NCBI GenBank assembly: GCA_027605045.1
Contig: JAQFWX010000027.1
Location: forward strand, 434,001 to 498,000
Direction of reading: 5' to 3'
Source of the DNA: Phallus indusiatus
Taxonomy: Eukaryota; Basidiomycota; Agaricomycetes; Phallales; Phallaceae
DNA: 64,000 nt
Shown here: in pieces, positions 1 to 10,099 of the stretch
How positions within the stretch are numbered: the first letter of the stretch is position 1
How the letters are laid out: the number at the start of each line of letters is the position of its first letter
Translations under genes and position numbers: made by a program
The notes under the pieces: generated by a model
What the model was told of the DNA's origin: nothing
Seen by the model: the letters and a program-made list of their open reading frames with translations, nothing else
Databases searched by the model: none

Positions 1-268
1 CAAGATGTAAGAAGATATCGAAAGGTAGATCAGTAATATTTTTTCTTTTATAATTCATATGCATGTACTCCGCTATTAAACAAGGACGAGGTATGCTCTA
101 GCAAATTTGCAGTTGAGCGATGTGAGTGGTCTTATAAAAATGCAGAATGCATATTCTTCGACTCCGATTTGAAAGGAAGGTCACTATCCGTCACTATAAC
201 GTGATTGCGTCACGTAAATTGAAACTCAGTATCTGCCTCAGTACCTAGACGCTTAGGAAATCATCATC
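1..268. other. 5' flank of the uS7m gene
   Basis: AT-rich sequence upstream of the first gene. I see no coding region, TE terminus or convincing TATA box. It presumably holds the promoter and 5' UTR of the ribosomal protein gene. Confidence 0.4.
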
Positions 269-1134
269 ATGTCGCTTTTTCTTCATTTGCGACATTTACG
301 AGGACGATTAAAACCAAATTTGCATAGGTCAGCATTGCCTCAACTGCAGCCTTGCCTCACGGGATACTATAATTGTTTTCGACAATCCCAACAGCCTCTC
401 AACTACTCTACAGTATCGCACGATGACTTACAAGCACCAGCAGACGTTCCCCCATCTTCAGATCTTTTACCCCCTCCAAATTCATATCTTCCAGCATTCG
501 TACCATCAGGATCGGCTCTAAGTGCCTATGCAGCTTCATCTGTGTCATTGACAGCTCTTCCTACTCTCGATATTCCACCACCTACCGACCCTCTGCTATC
601 CTACATCGCAACCCAACTCATGCGGGATGGTAAACGACATACTGCCACACGCCGTGTCTCCAAAATTCTACTACATCTCTACGCCCTGACACGCAGTTCA
701 CCGTTGCCGCTTCTCCGACAGGCCGTCGAGCTCGCATCCCCATCTATTCGCGTCATGTCCCACAAAGCGGGAGGCAAGGTTCTTCAAAAACCCGTGCCTC
801 TGTCAGAAAAACAACGGACATTTTATGCAGTTAGATGGCTTCTCAAGGCAACCGGCGACCGCGAAAAAAAGATGATAGAAGTTAATAAGCGCAAGGTCAA
901 AGTTCTTCCAAAGGGAACAGTTGAAGAACGCTTTGCACGCGTTGTCATTGCCCTGCTTAACGCTGATCCAAGTCAACCGAAAAGTAACCCTGTTCTTGCG
1001 AAGAAAGTTGCTGTACATGAATTGGGCATGATCAATAGGTGTGTATCATTCGTATGTGGAGTTCTTTTTGCTGTACCTACCCTCTGACTATCTTTTTCAG
1101 ATCGAATGTAGCTGTAAGGCGGCGAAATCAGTGA
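269..1134 (+). CDS. RSM7: mitochondrial ribosomal protein uS7m
   Basis: Small-subunit mitoribosomal protein of the uS7 family, which binds the 3' major domain of the small rRNA in the mitochondrial matrix. Exon 1 is 269-1038, a 62-bp GT..AG intron covers 1039-1100, and exon 2 is 1101-1134; the product is about 267 aa. The first ~30 residues are Arg/Lys-rich with almost no acidic residues, as in a mitochondrial targeting sequence, followed by a Pro/Ser-rich linker. The S7 domain runs from about residue 105 to the end, with the MRDGKR motif near residue 118, a KVLQKPVPLSEKQR stretch and the conserved basic C-terminus (INRSNVAVRRRNQ). That tail appears only after splicing, which fixes the intron. 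The gene converges on the proteasome gene and is intact. Family assignment is confident; the yeast symbol is by orthology. Confidence 0.9.
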
Positions 1135-1404
1135 TCACTCGATCGTTCAGATTGCCATATCAAAGTCAGTCACTTGGGTGGATGGACTCAGAATAAAATA
1201 GTTTACCCTGAAATAGAAACATAATATTACCATACTGTAGTTTCTTGTGCCCTCAATAATTAAAGGCCTGTCTGCGCTAAAAATAAAAGCGTAGATAGTG
1301 AGAATCGAACTTTGCAGTACATTCATTAGCCAGACAAAGTCATTAGGGGATTTGATTGAATAATGTACACCGCCAACATAAACACGAAATATTGTACTTC
1401 AGCT
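1135..1404. other. convergent intergenic region
   Basis: About 270 bp between two convergent genes. AATAAA-like sequences occur on the uS7m side (near 1192 and 1280), consistent with 3' UTRs. No coding sequence or repeat seen. Confidence 0.4.
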
Positions 1405-2588
1405 TCACAGCGTTTGCGCACCGTACCCACGAATATTTTCGGCGAAGTTCCATTCAGTTTGAGACGACAAACCACTGGTGATGTCAACCCCATCTTTCGT
1501 GATTTTGGCAATTTGATACTGGAAGAAATCAGTTTCATATTTCCTATACCAGAAAAGAAGAAGTGGGAACCAACTTTGTTCAAGCTGCGAGCATCGCGAT
1601 AGTACAAAACCTTCATGCACTCCTCAAGCGTTCGCCTTGCTTCTTCTTCTGTGACATCTTTCTCGCGCCCGTCAATCACCTTTCGAAGAAGAGGAATGGC
1701 GATGTAGGCACCAAACCCGGTTGCGATAGAAGGTGACTGGTAAGTTGTGCCGAGTAGGTCTACATAGGCCAGAAAGCTTAAGAAAAAAACAAGTGTTCGG
1801 CGTTTAGCGTAGGAACGATTTCTTTATCTATATCATGAACCCACCTCTCTCCGTCTTTGAACCCTCCAACAAGAATAGAATTCCACAGTGGATTAAACTT
1901 AGAGCGACGAGCATACATGATCCGACTCAAAACTTCAAAAATCTCGGATGGACCCAGGGCATTTCCGTCAGCTTCATTGATTTCTTCAACGCTATGTCCA
2001 AGTGATCAGCATGAGGGCATGACACTTTGAAACATGCTCACATTAACTCATCCAAGACATTCTGAAGATACTGGAAATCACTCATGTCGCCACCAGCTCC
2101 AATAACTGTGTAGTCGCCGATTGGGTGTAGACGAGATACGTCCTTAAAGCGCGCAAGGGAGCCGTAGGATGCTGAAGAGGGAAACGCATTAGCCACTAAT
2201 GGACTGCGCAGCGCATGGCGAACGACAAGAAAGCTGAGAACACACCCAAGGTATCAGCAGCCATCATAATACCGTCCTTATACTTGATGGCCAAGACTGA
2301 TGTACCAGTGACGAGAGGCTGTCTGGAATACGATACATCGGTGAGAATGGCGGCAGATTATAAATAGTAGTAGAGAAAAAATATACTGAGTGCGTTGAAC
2401 ACCTTCTGCAAACGTGTCCTTCGCATGATGCTGAGGTCGTGAATGGAGTGGGTATGTGTTGTACGCGTCAATAGCATCATTTCGCTATCGTACGAAGGTT
2501 TTGTGCAATTCTGAGTTCAAACAACGCATGACTTTTTTCTAAAGAGTATACATACCGGTCTGCCCCAGTTAGTTGGAAAGTGGTCCAT
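1405..2588 (-). CDS. PRE4: 20S proteasome subunit beta type-7 (PRE4/PSMB4 class)
   Basis: A non-catalytic beta subunit of the 20S proteasome core. Reading the minus strand from ATG at 2588 gives seven exons of about 264 aa in total, joined by six short GT..AG introns; the first two exons are 2588-2556 and from 2484. Recognisable segments in order: MDHFPTNWGRP, QPLVTGTSVLAIKYKDG, MMAADTLG, YTVIGAGGDMSDFQYLQN, NPLWNSILVGGFKDG, ATGFGAYIAIPLLR, ECMKVLYYRDARS and a C-terminal extension ending at TGA 1407-1405. GTSVLAIKYKDG and the PRE4-type C-terminus identify the beta-7 class. The processed N-terminus lacks the catalytic Thr seen in beta-1, -2 and -5, as expected. Any single continuous frame here reads through introns. 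No disruption is seen. Confidence 0.9.
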
Positions 2589-2836
2589 GTTGTATGTTTT
2601 CTTTGCTCGTTTCGCGATGACGGTTTTATGCAGTTTTGAGTGACGACGACGCGCAAGCTTTCTCGTAATTACGTAAGCTACGCAGATGAGATAGCCGGGG
2701 TCACCTATTATAGGTGTGGGGTCCGCGGAAGCAAAAAAAAAATTAAATAAATTAGATAAATTAAATAAGGCAAAGCGTCACTATTTTTTATTGCAAAGTG
2801 TCGCTATTTTTTATTATTATTAAAATGTAATATATA
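2589..2836. other. PRE4 upstream region and boundary to repeat DNA
   Basis: Presumed promoter of the proteasome gene followed by AT-rich, poly(A)-like sequence (about 2737-2830). It marks the boundary between host genes and the repeat block. Confidence 0.35.
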
Positions 2837-4391
2837 CTAGTTTCTGATTGTAAAGGTACATTTGTCTTTTCCCCAGCGCCCCTTACAATCTCCTCGTTGA
2901 CATTGCATACATGTCCGTGGTTTCTTTGTAATGACTGGATGCTCATGTGCGAATGCTTCTAACGTTGATTGTTTGTTTGGTTGGCGCTGAGATGACATCT
3001 CCCCACTAAAATAATACTGCATGTTTATTGATGTTTGATTAACTTCCAAGGTCCCAAGAAGATTGTTCATTTGCCAGTTATTCATTGTAGGTACAGGTGA
3101 TTTTGAAATGGGAGATGAGACTGCTTCAGCCAACAGTTGTGGAACGGCAACTGGGATTGTGAAGCTGGTAAGCTTAGAATTCGAAGCAAGAAGTTTGCGA
3201 ATTTTGTCAATGGCAGTATGATTTTGTTCTATTGAATTTTTTTCATTTTGACGCTCATTCCACTTCTTCCAGTATGCTTTGAGATGTTCTGGTAACTGCA
3301 CAATATTAGATAGAAGCTGTGGTACATAGAAAAAAATAAAAATTCGCACCTTGTAAAAAACTTGTTTTCCATCACAATAACCAGACCACAAATGCACAAG
3401 CGATATCCAATTTAGCTGAGTTCGACCACTGAAGGGTCCATCAACCATTTGCATAAGGCTATAAAAGATAATTTTCTCAGTTTGAGTGTGGAGTGGAAGG
3501 ATGGTGACCCGTGCTCTCTGAGACTGAGCTAAAAATGCATGTCGAATTCCTTGCTCGCACGCGTAGCTTTCGTTGAATGGGAGCATTGTGTACTTCCTTA
3601 GCATATCTGGTGACAGTGACATAATGCCAAATTTTTCAAGTGAATGCTGATAGTTGTTTTCATTGACCCAACCTCCAGGCCCAAAGTATTGAGGTACTGT
3701 GCTAAAACAACCTGCGACCTCGTCTAACAAGGCGGCAATTTTATTTTTCAGCCATATATTATAATGTCCAACATATACTTGGCCTGTCCGATTCAAGGTG
3801 CCACACTAGAAAAAATCATGAGATGAAGTCCAGTGCCAATGAGATTGCATACCCTAAAATTATGGCCTAAACAATAATCCCGCAATAGGTGAACTGCAAG
3901 ATGCAGTGCAATGTTATATGACCCGAACTTTTTATGCATGTCACGATGTATGCTGCCTTCAACGTCATTTGTGCCCCAACAGCAGTGGTAAATGATCAAC
4001 CCATGCTTATCTTTACATTGGAAGTAATATAACTGCACACCTGGTGGATCTGAATAAAACCCGTGATGAATGTTTTTCAAGATATTAGATGCTTTATTCC
4101 ACAAATTATCATTGAATAAGGGGGCTCCTGTTACAGCATCTTTCATAGGCCCATATGTTGCAAAGACTTCTGTGATACATCTAAAGAGTTGCTCTGGGCC
4201 AGGAATGAAATGTCAAACTTGCTTGGAAACATACTTGGGATGTTGAAGAACCATCTTCTCATAAGTCATTTCTCGTTTTTGAAGCACTTCTTGAAGTGCA
4301 GCCTTATCTTCTGGATCTGGAAGGAGAAGTGCATCATGAAGAGCCTGTGCAAAGGGGTGTCGCAAACCATGGTGAGCAGAAATTTGGAATT

Positions 4392-4691
4392 TGTCATGGT
4401 ACACTAGCACTTCGCCTGATTATTCGATTTCTTCGATTTCTTTCAGTTTTGTTTTGTCTTACAATTTCCTTCATTTCCTGTACTTTTCCATTTCCATTAG
4501 TTCCATCGTTTCCTCGATTTCTTGATTTCTTCATTCTCTCTCAATTTCTGTTTGTATCTCCTCAGATCCCATGGAGATCAGTTGGGCACTTCATATCCTG
4601 TACTTATATGTGATTTCCCTAGAGGGGGATACCTAAGCTTGTTCTCTTAGGTTTTCCCTCTTCTAGGTGTGTGCCCTGAGTCGCCCTAACA
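4392..4691 (+). mobile_element. solo LTR, family B (short variant)
   Basis: Begins TGTCATGGTACACTAGC and ends CGCCCTAACA, flanked by perfect 5-bp TSDs GAATT. Contains a TATA-like TTATATG and the CTAAGCTTGTTCTCTTAGG block shared with family A. It lacks the ~52-bp internal direct-repeat unit present in the copy at 21173. Confidence 0.85.
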
Positions 4692-4748
4692 GAATTGATG
4701 CATTAAATGCCAACAATCTCCAAGTACTTGTGAACGGATGACTGGTGC

Positions 4749-5135
4749 TGTTAGGGCTACTCAGCTCAGGCTAGAAGGAGGGGATCCTAAGAGATATATA
4801 TTGGGAAAATACTAACTACTCACCTAGAGGGAGGGGATCCTAAGAGAACAAGCTTAGGGACCCTCACTCTAGGTACAGCTACTATATACATAAACGACGA
4901 TGCGGCGTGCGGCCCTGGCACAGCTAAGTGCCAGGCGCCCAAGCCGAACCTAAGCGACGTGATGTCACGGGCATCACGCCAGGTACGAGCGTGTGAGTAG
5001 AGAAAGTGAAATAGAGACAAAACAAGGAAGCGGAAAGTAAAAGTAAAACATGGAAATAATAAATAGAATAGAAATGAAGTGATGCCGATGGTAATAATCA
5101 AGGAAAATGAGAGACGGCGGTAGCGTACCCTGACA
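4749..5135 (-). mobile_element. solo LTR, family A (gypsy LTR)
   Basis: TGTTAGGGCTACTCAG to TACCCTGACA with perfect TSD GGTGC. Homologous along its length to the LTRs of the gypsy element at 9696-15898, in the same orientation. Confidence 0.9.
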
Positions 5136-5173
5136 GGTGCTTGTTCCAAGCCACTCATGGGAGTGCAGGATAG

Positions 5174-6153
5174 TGTCATGCCCGGCATGCCCCGTGACCC
5201 ATTCTGAAGTCTTATGTAATCCGTACTCCGAATTCCCAGGCTTTGACTAAGTACGAGGTTCGTACTTAGCCCCGCACTCTTCCGTACTCTATACACAGCC
5301 CTCCGACCCATCAATTTCTAAATGGGGTTTGTCCGCTCAACCTCCTGACTAACCAGGGGTTCAGTTAATCCGGACCCTGCCTGTTCTATCCGTCCTAGAG
5401 ACCACCATTCCTTTCTTATCCGTTTCTCCTTTTAGTATAGCTACCTCATACTCCTGTATTTAAGTCCCAGTTTCGTAGCTGGGATTCCTCAGTCAGAATA
5501 TAATCTATTCTTCTCTCTTATCTGCTCCATCTCTGTTCTTCTCTGTACTCTGCGTACTCGTCTCGTACCTAGTTGCTGTCACGGTACGCTAGCGCCTTGC
5601 CCTATTATTCGATTTCTTCGATTTCTTTTGATTTCATTTCGCACTTCGATTTCCATCATTTCCCGTATTTTGTCGTTTCCACTATTTTCATCGTTTTCTC
5701 GATCCCTCGATCTTTTCGATTTATTTCGATTTCTGTCTGTATCTCCTCGGATCCCATGGGGATCAGTCGGGCGCCTCATATCCTGTACTTATATGCGATT
5801 TCCCTAGAGGGGGATACCTAAGCTTGTTCTCTTAGGTTTTCCCTCCTCTAGGTGTGTGCCCTGAGTTGCCCTAACAGTTGCAGACTTGTGTGTAGACCAA
5901 GTCCCAGTCGTCGTCAGACCTCTTGGGCAATCTAAGTTCACTGTTGTACTTAACGTCAGACTCGTGGTACTAGTTACGTACTTCTCTCGTTCTCTGAAAT
6001 CGAGGGATATCTGAAGTTGGGCAAGTGGGCGCAGCATATAAGCTGAAGCCAAGTCCCTCACACCCATACTCTTTGTACTCTCTTTATCCATACGCACATG
6101 TTTCGTACTAGACCGGACTTTGCCGGGATAGGCTCGGAACACGGCGCTTGACA
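5174..6153 (+). mobile_element. solo LTR, family C
   Basis: TGTCATGCCCGG to GCGCTTGACA with perfect TSD GATAG (5169-5173 and 6154-6158). Net length is about 675 bp once the nested family B LTR is removed. Contains a TATTTAAG box followed by a CCCAG/CTGGG hairpin. Confidence 0.85.
5577..5876 (+). mobile_element. solo LTR, family B, nested in family C LTR
   Basis: TGTCACGGTACGCTAGCG to TGCCCTAACA with perfect TSD GTTGC. It inserted into the older family C LTR. Confidence 0.88.
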
Positions 6154-6388
6154 GATAGAAACTGACTTGCATACATCTCACTGTCAGGGTATGCTACCAT
6201 GTCCCCTCATTTTCCTTAGTTATTATCATCGGTATATATTCATTTCTATTCCATTCATATTTCCCGCACATTATTTCCACCTTCCGTTTATTCCCTTTGT
6301 CTATATTCCACCTTCTTCACTCACGCGTGTTGCGTGCTCATACCTGGCGTGATGCCCATGACATCATGTCGCTTAGGTTTGGCTTGGG

Positions 6389-7480
6389 TGTCAGGGTACG
6401 CTACCGCGTCCCCTCATATTTCCTTATTTATTATCGTCGGTATATATTCATTTCTACTTCATTTACACTTCCTGTACATTATTCCCATCTTCTGTTTATT
6501 TCCTCTGTCTATATTTCACCTTTCTTACTCGCACGCGTTGTGTCAAGCGCCGTGTTCCGAGCCTATCCCGGCAAAGTCCGGTCTAGTACGAAACACGTGC
6601 GTGCGGATAAAGATAGAATAAATGAAGTACGAAGAGTACAGGTGTGAGGGACTTGGCTTTAGCTTATATGCTGCGCCCACTCGCCCAACTTCAGATATCC
6701 CTCGATTTCAGAGAACGAGAGAAGTACGTATCTAGTACGCACAAGTCTGATGTCAAGTGCGACGAGGGACTTCAGATATCCAAGACGTCTGGCGACGACT
6801 GGACTTATAACTACGCACGAGTCCGCAACTAAGTACGAGACACAGTATGCAGAGTACGAGGAAGAACGGAGACGGATTAGATAGAAGAGAAGAATGGAGG
6901 ACTAATTAATACTATATTCTGACTAAGGATTCCCAGCTATGATACTGGGGTTTAAATACACAAGTGCGGATTAACTATTCCGAAAAGAGAAAGGACAAGA
7001 AAGGAATGGTTATAACCAGGATAGTCATTTAGGAAGAGTTTGGGATGAACAAGCCCTAGTTGATTGGGATGTCGGACTGGTCTGCTCCATTTGAAAAGAA
7101 GCGGAACAGAGGGCTGTACATGGAGTACGGAGACAAGTACATAATATGTACTTTGATAAAGTCTTGGGTCTGGGAGTATGACTTACGTAAGTCCCGGGAA
7201 AGGTCACGGGGCACGCCGGGCGTGACACGTTGTGCACTCGTACCCAGCGTGATGCCTGTGACATCACATCGCTTAGTTTCGGTTTGGGCGCCTCGCACTC
7301 AGCTGTGTCAGGGCCACACGCCGCGTTATCGTTTTTCATAATATAATCACAGTCCCTAGAGTGAGGGTCCCTAAGCTTGTTCTCTTAGGATCCCCTCCCT
7401 CTAGGTGAGTAGTTAGTTTCCCTTCCAATATATTGCCCTTAGGATCCCCTCCCTCTAGTCTGAGTTGAGTAGCCCTAACA
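6389..7480 (+). mobile_element. solo LTR, family A, nested in the outer family A LTR
   Basis: TGTCAGGGTACGCTACC to GCCCTAACA with perfect TSD TTGGG. Itself split by a family C LTR at 6541-7227. Confidence 0.88.
6541..7227 (-). mobile_element. solo LTR, family C, innermost of a triple nest
   Basis: TGTCAAGCGCCGTGTTCC to GGGCGTGACA with perfect TSD CGTTG, 687 bp. Inverted relative to the copy at 5174. Confidence 0.88.
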
Positions 7481-7562
7481 TTGGGCACCTGGTACTTAGC
7501 TGTGTCAGGGCTGCACACCGCATCGTCATTTTGTGTATATAGTAGCTGTACCTAGAGTGAGG

Positions 7563-7722
7563 TAGTGGTCTCAACGGGTATGACTTATGGGTACCCTTGG
7601 GTACCTGCGTGCTCGTTTAGCCAATCAGAATGCAGGATTTTGCCCTTGACCCAAAAATCCTGCAATCTGATTGGCTGAACGCTCGCGAGGGTACCCGTTT
7701 GCAATACCCGTTGAGATCCTTA
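7563..7722. mobile_element. hAT-like palindromic MITE with CCAAT arms
   Basis: Termini TAGTGGTCTCAACGGG and CCCGTTGAGATCCTTA are inverted repeats. The body folds into a hairpin with arms GCCAATCAGAATGCAGG and CCTGCAATCTGATTGGC. The right end fits the TAAGG-type TIR family seen elsewhere here. No 8-bp TSD is found, consistent with loss of the left flank. Confidence 0.6.
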
Positions 7723-7874
7723 TATCAAGGCAAGGTATCAATGTCACTATCAACATTTGGCTTTTCATCACTGTCATCTGTTTCATTAGTGGGGATTGCA
7801 GTGTCAGAGCAACTGCCATGGAGTGGTCCAGGATCAACACCTAATGGTTCCCTGTACCAAGCAGGGATCACCCC

Positions 7875-8472
7875 TGTCACGCCCGCGTAACACCTCGCTT
7901 AAGCGGAGCTCCGCTCATTCCTTTTCCGTACCTTGCTTACATTCTTTTGTTTCCCCGTTCCAAACCACTTCCTTTTCCGTCCTTGTTATCTTGTTGTAAC
8001 CCGTTTCAGGTCTCTATTTAGTTTCATAGCTATTTAAAGATCGACCTTCCTGTAACTACTTCTCCAGTTCTGATATAGATCTTATTCCACCCATTCTCTC
8101 ACACATTTCATATCTCGATCCAATCTCATCTTAGATCCTTTGTCGTCGTTGATGACGTTGTGTCTATCTTCTTCAACAACTACCTCTGACCAACTTCTCC
8201 GACCTCACTCCTAACCTCTGATAACCTCTCCAACCCAACTCTATCTCTGTCTCACCTCTCCGACCCTCTCCCTAGCCTCGAGACTTCGCAGCTCAGTCTC
8301 ACTCCTAGTAACTCCGACATCACTTGTACATTGGAGACCCAGCCCGACCCGAAATTGTTGGTGACGCACCGTGAGGGCGCAACTCAAGAGTAAGTTGAAG
8401 CCGACCAACACCCGACCTACGTCCGATCCTGTCCTGAGCCTCACTTAGTCATCCCGACCCCGGCATGTAACA
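7875..8472 (+). mobile_element. solo LTR, family G
   Basis: TGTCACGCCCGCGTAAC to GGCATGTAACA, 598 bp, perfect TSD ACCCC. A CTATTTAAAG TATA-like box lies about 155 bp in. No second copy or internal region in the window. Confidence 0.8.
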
Positions 8473-8536
8473 ACCCCACCCATCCAGATGCTTATTTCTG
8501 GTGGTGAATCTGAGTTTGAATCAGAGCTACTATTGC

Positions 8537-8825
8537 TGTAACAGTTGGGAAAGGGGTTAATAAAAGTCTATAGTAGCCCAGACTCTAGGGTTTAATTCCC
8601 CATTACTGGGGAATTGTAGTGTAGCTTTGTGCGGCGTCACAGCGTGACATTAAGCGCCCGTCACACTTGTAGAGCGGTGTGACATAGTAGTTAGTTAACT
8701 TTTTACTACCCACTACACTGCATTGTATTCCCTATTAGCCTAGATTGAGCAATAGACAGGAATTCTGTGCATTTATGGGATCTTATTTATAGCAGGTATT
8801 ATTAACCTGCTATAAAACTGTTACA
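8537..8825 (+). mobile_element. solo LTR, family H
   Basis: TGTAACAGTT to AACTGTTACA (10-bp terminal inverted repeat), 289 bp, perfect TSD ATTGC. A truncated inverted relative is at 42751. Confidence 0.8.
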
Positions 8826-8873
8826 ATTGCTGGACAAGAGGTTGTCAGAAATCACCTTTTCACTGCCGACGGA

Positions 8874-9253
8874 AGATACACTAGATATTAATTTCCAAAA
8901 ATTTGTGTACAGGCTTTGATCATAATCAAACAACTTTCCTTACTCCAATTATTGAAAAAAATAATACTGTTCTTTTTCAACAGTGAGTAGACAGGACCTT
9001 GTCGTGTTACGGCGGGGATGCCTGTCACACTTGTTACATAATGTTGCAAATGTCTTTCTGGTGCATGAATTGGTGCTGTTTAAAGAGGGATGTGACCGGC
9101 ATCCTCTAGGTCAGGTATGGGATTTCAAATTTATGGGGAGCTTAGTTGATTGGTTAAATAGTGATTTGTGACAACAAGAATAATCTCTTTAGACTTGCTC
9201 AATCAGGCAATACACTGCGCACACCTTATTGGCAGTTCTTCGGAGGCCTGTAG
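8874..9253 (+). other. remnant region with one open segment
   Basis: From about 8984, after a TTTCAACAG acceptor-like site, the plus strand is open for about 60 codons (RQDLVVLRRG, FLVHELVLFKEG). This resembles exonic sequence from a repeat-borne protein on the opposite strand to family 1. I cannot assign a family; the rest shows nothing recognisable. Confidence 0.3.
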
Positions 9254-9637
9254 TGTTAGGGCTACTCAGCTCAGACTAGAGGGAGGGGATCCTAAGTACT
9301 ATATTGGGCAATAACTATACTACTCACCTAGAGGGAGGGGATCCTAAGAGAACAAGCTTAGGAACCCTCACTCTAGGTACAGCTACTATATACATAAAAC
9401 GACGACGCGGCGTGCGGCCCTGACACAGCTAAGTGCCAGGTGCCCAAGCCGAAACTAAGCGACGTGATGTCATGGGCATCACGCCGGGTACGAGCGCGAG
9501 TAGAGAAAGTGAAATAGAGACAGAACGAGGAAACGGAAAGTAAAAGTAAAATACGGAAATGATAAATAAAATAGAAACGAAATGATGCCGATGATAATAA
9601 ATAGGAAAATGAGAGACGGTGGTAGCATACCCTGACA
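9254..9637 (-). mobile_element. solo LTR, family A
   Basis: TGTTAGGGCTACTCAG to TACCCTGACA. Flanks TGTAG and TGTGG form a TSD with one mismatch, so this copy is probably older than the perfect-TSD copies. Confidence 0.8.
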
Positions 9638-9695
9638 TGTGGCAACTCACACACTCAAAGAAATTTGTAATTCTCTTAGAACAAATTGGAAACAG

Positions 9696-10088
9696 TGTTA
9701 GGGCTACTCAGCTCACACTAGAGGGAGGGGATCCTAAGTAAATATATTGGGAGGTAACTATACTACTCACCTAGAGGGAGGGGATCCTAAGAGAACAAGC
9801 TTAGGGACCCTCACTCTAGGTACAGCTACTATATACATAAAACGACGACGCGGCGTGCGGCCCTGGCACAGCTAAGTGCCAGGCGCCCAAGCCGAGCCTA
9901 AGCGACGTGATGTCACGGGCATCACGCCGTGTACGACGCGCAGCGCGCGCAGAGAAGGTGAAATATGGACGGAGAGAATAAACGGATGGTAGAGGCAATG
10001 CACGGGAAATATAAATAAGATAGAAATAGATATATACCGATGATAATAAATAAGGAAAAATGAGGGGACGCGGTAGCGTACCCTGACA
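9696..10088 (-). repeat. 3' LTR of the gypsy element
   Basis: 393 bp, TGTTAGGG to CCCTGACA on the plus strand. Nearly identical to 15505-15898; differences sit around 9930-9955 in a GCGC-rich run. Confidence 0.92.
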
Positions 10089-10099
10089 CCACCCTCCCT

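Larger units (their letters stand above)
6182..7562 (+). mobile_element. truncated solo LTR, family A (outer copy)
   Basis: Starts TGTCAGGGTATGC. Interrupted by a second family A LTR (6389-7480), resumes at 7486 and stops near 7562 after the TATA box and the CTAGAGTGAGG block. The 3' end and one TSD are missing, so a deletion or recombination occurred here, next to the MITE at 7563. Confidence 0.75.
2837..8873 (-). pseudogene. repeat-borne protein gene, multiply interrupted (family 1)
   Basis: A multi-exon coding region on the minus strand. Segments in protein order: about 8873-8826, 8536-8473, 7874-7723 (acidic Ser/Asp-rich, with WMGGVIPAWYREPLG), 6181-6154, 5173-5136, 4748-4692, 4391-4213, 4146-3850 (FYSDPPGVQLYYF, TNDVEGSIHRDMH) and 3813-2837 (RTGQVYVGHY). 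The C-terminus is Cys-rich (CMQCQRGDCKGRW). Removing solo LTRs 4392-4691, 4749-5135 and 5174-6153, each with one TSD copy, gives a continuous frame from about 6179 to 4213. I recognise the type as a repeated agaricomycete 'hypothetical protein', probably transposon-encoded, but cannot name a characterised family. A piece of the N-terminal half is missing at the broken LTR/MITE junction near 7562, so this copy is dead. Confidence 0.6.

Noticed and set aside
803..1018. Antisense open frame within the uS7m gene
   Set aside because: It is the complement of a well-supported exon, with no motif or splice support.
4820..5314. Repeated 60-160-residue open frames rich in Phe/Ser/Tyr or Arg (also near 9373-9654, 9816-10103, 15625-16001, 16444-16821, 21131-21775)
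   Set aside because: All fall inside LTR A or LTR B copies and recur because the LTR recurs. They read both strands of non-coding LTR sequence and start or stop at insertion borders.
9254..10088. Family A repeats as TIR transposons, because their ends TGT(T/C)AGGG are inverted repeats
   Set aside because: Two copies bound the gypsy element as LTRs with one shared 5-bp TSD, and all solo copies have 5-bp TSDs and TG..CA ends.
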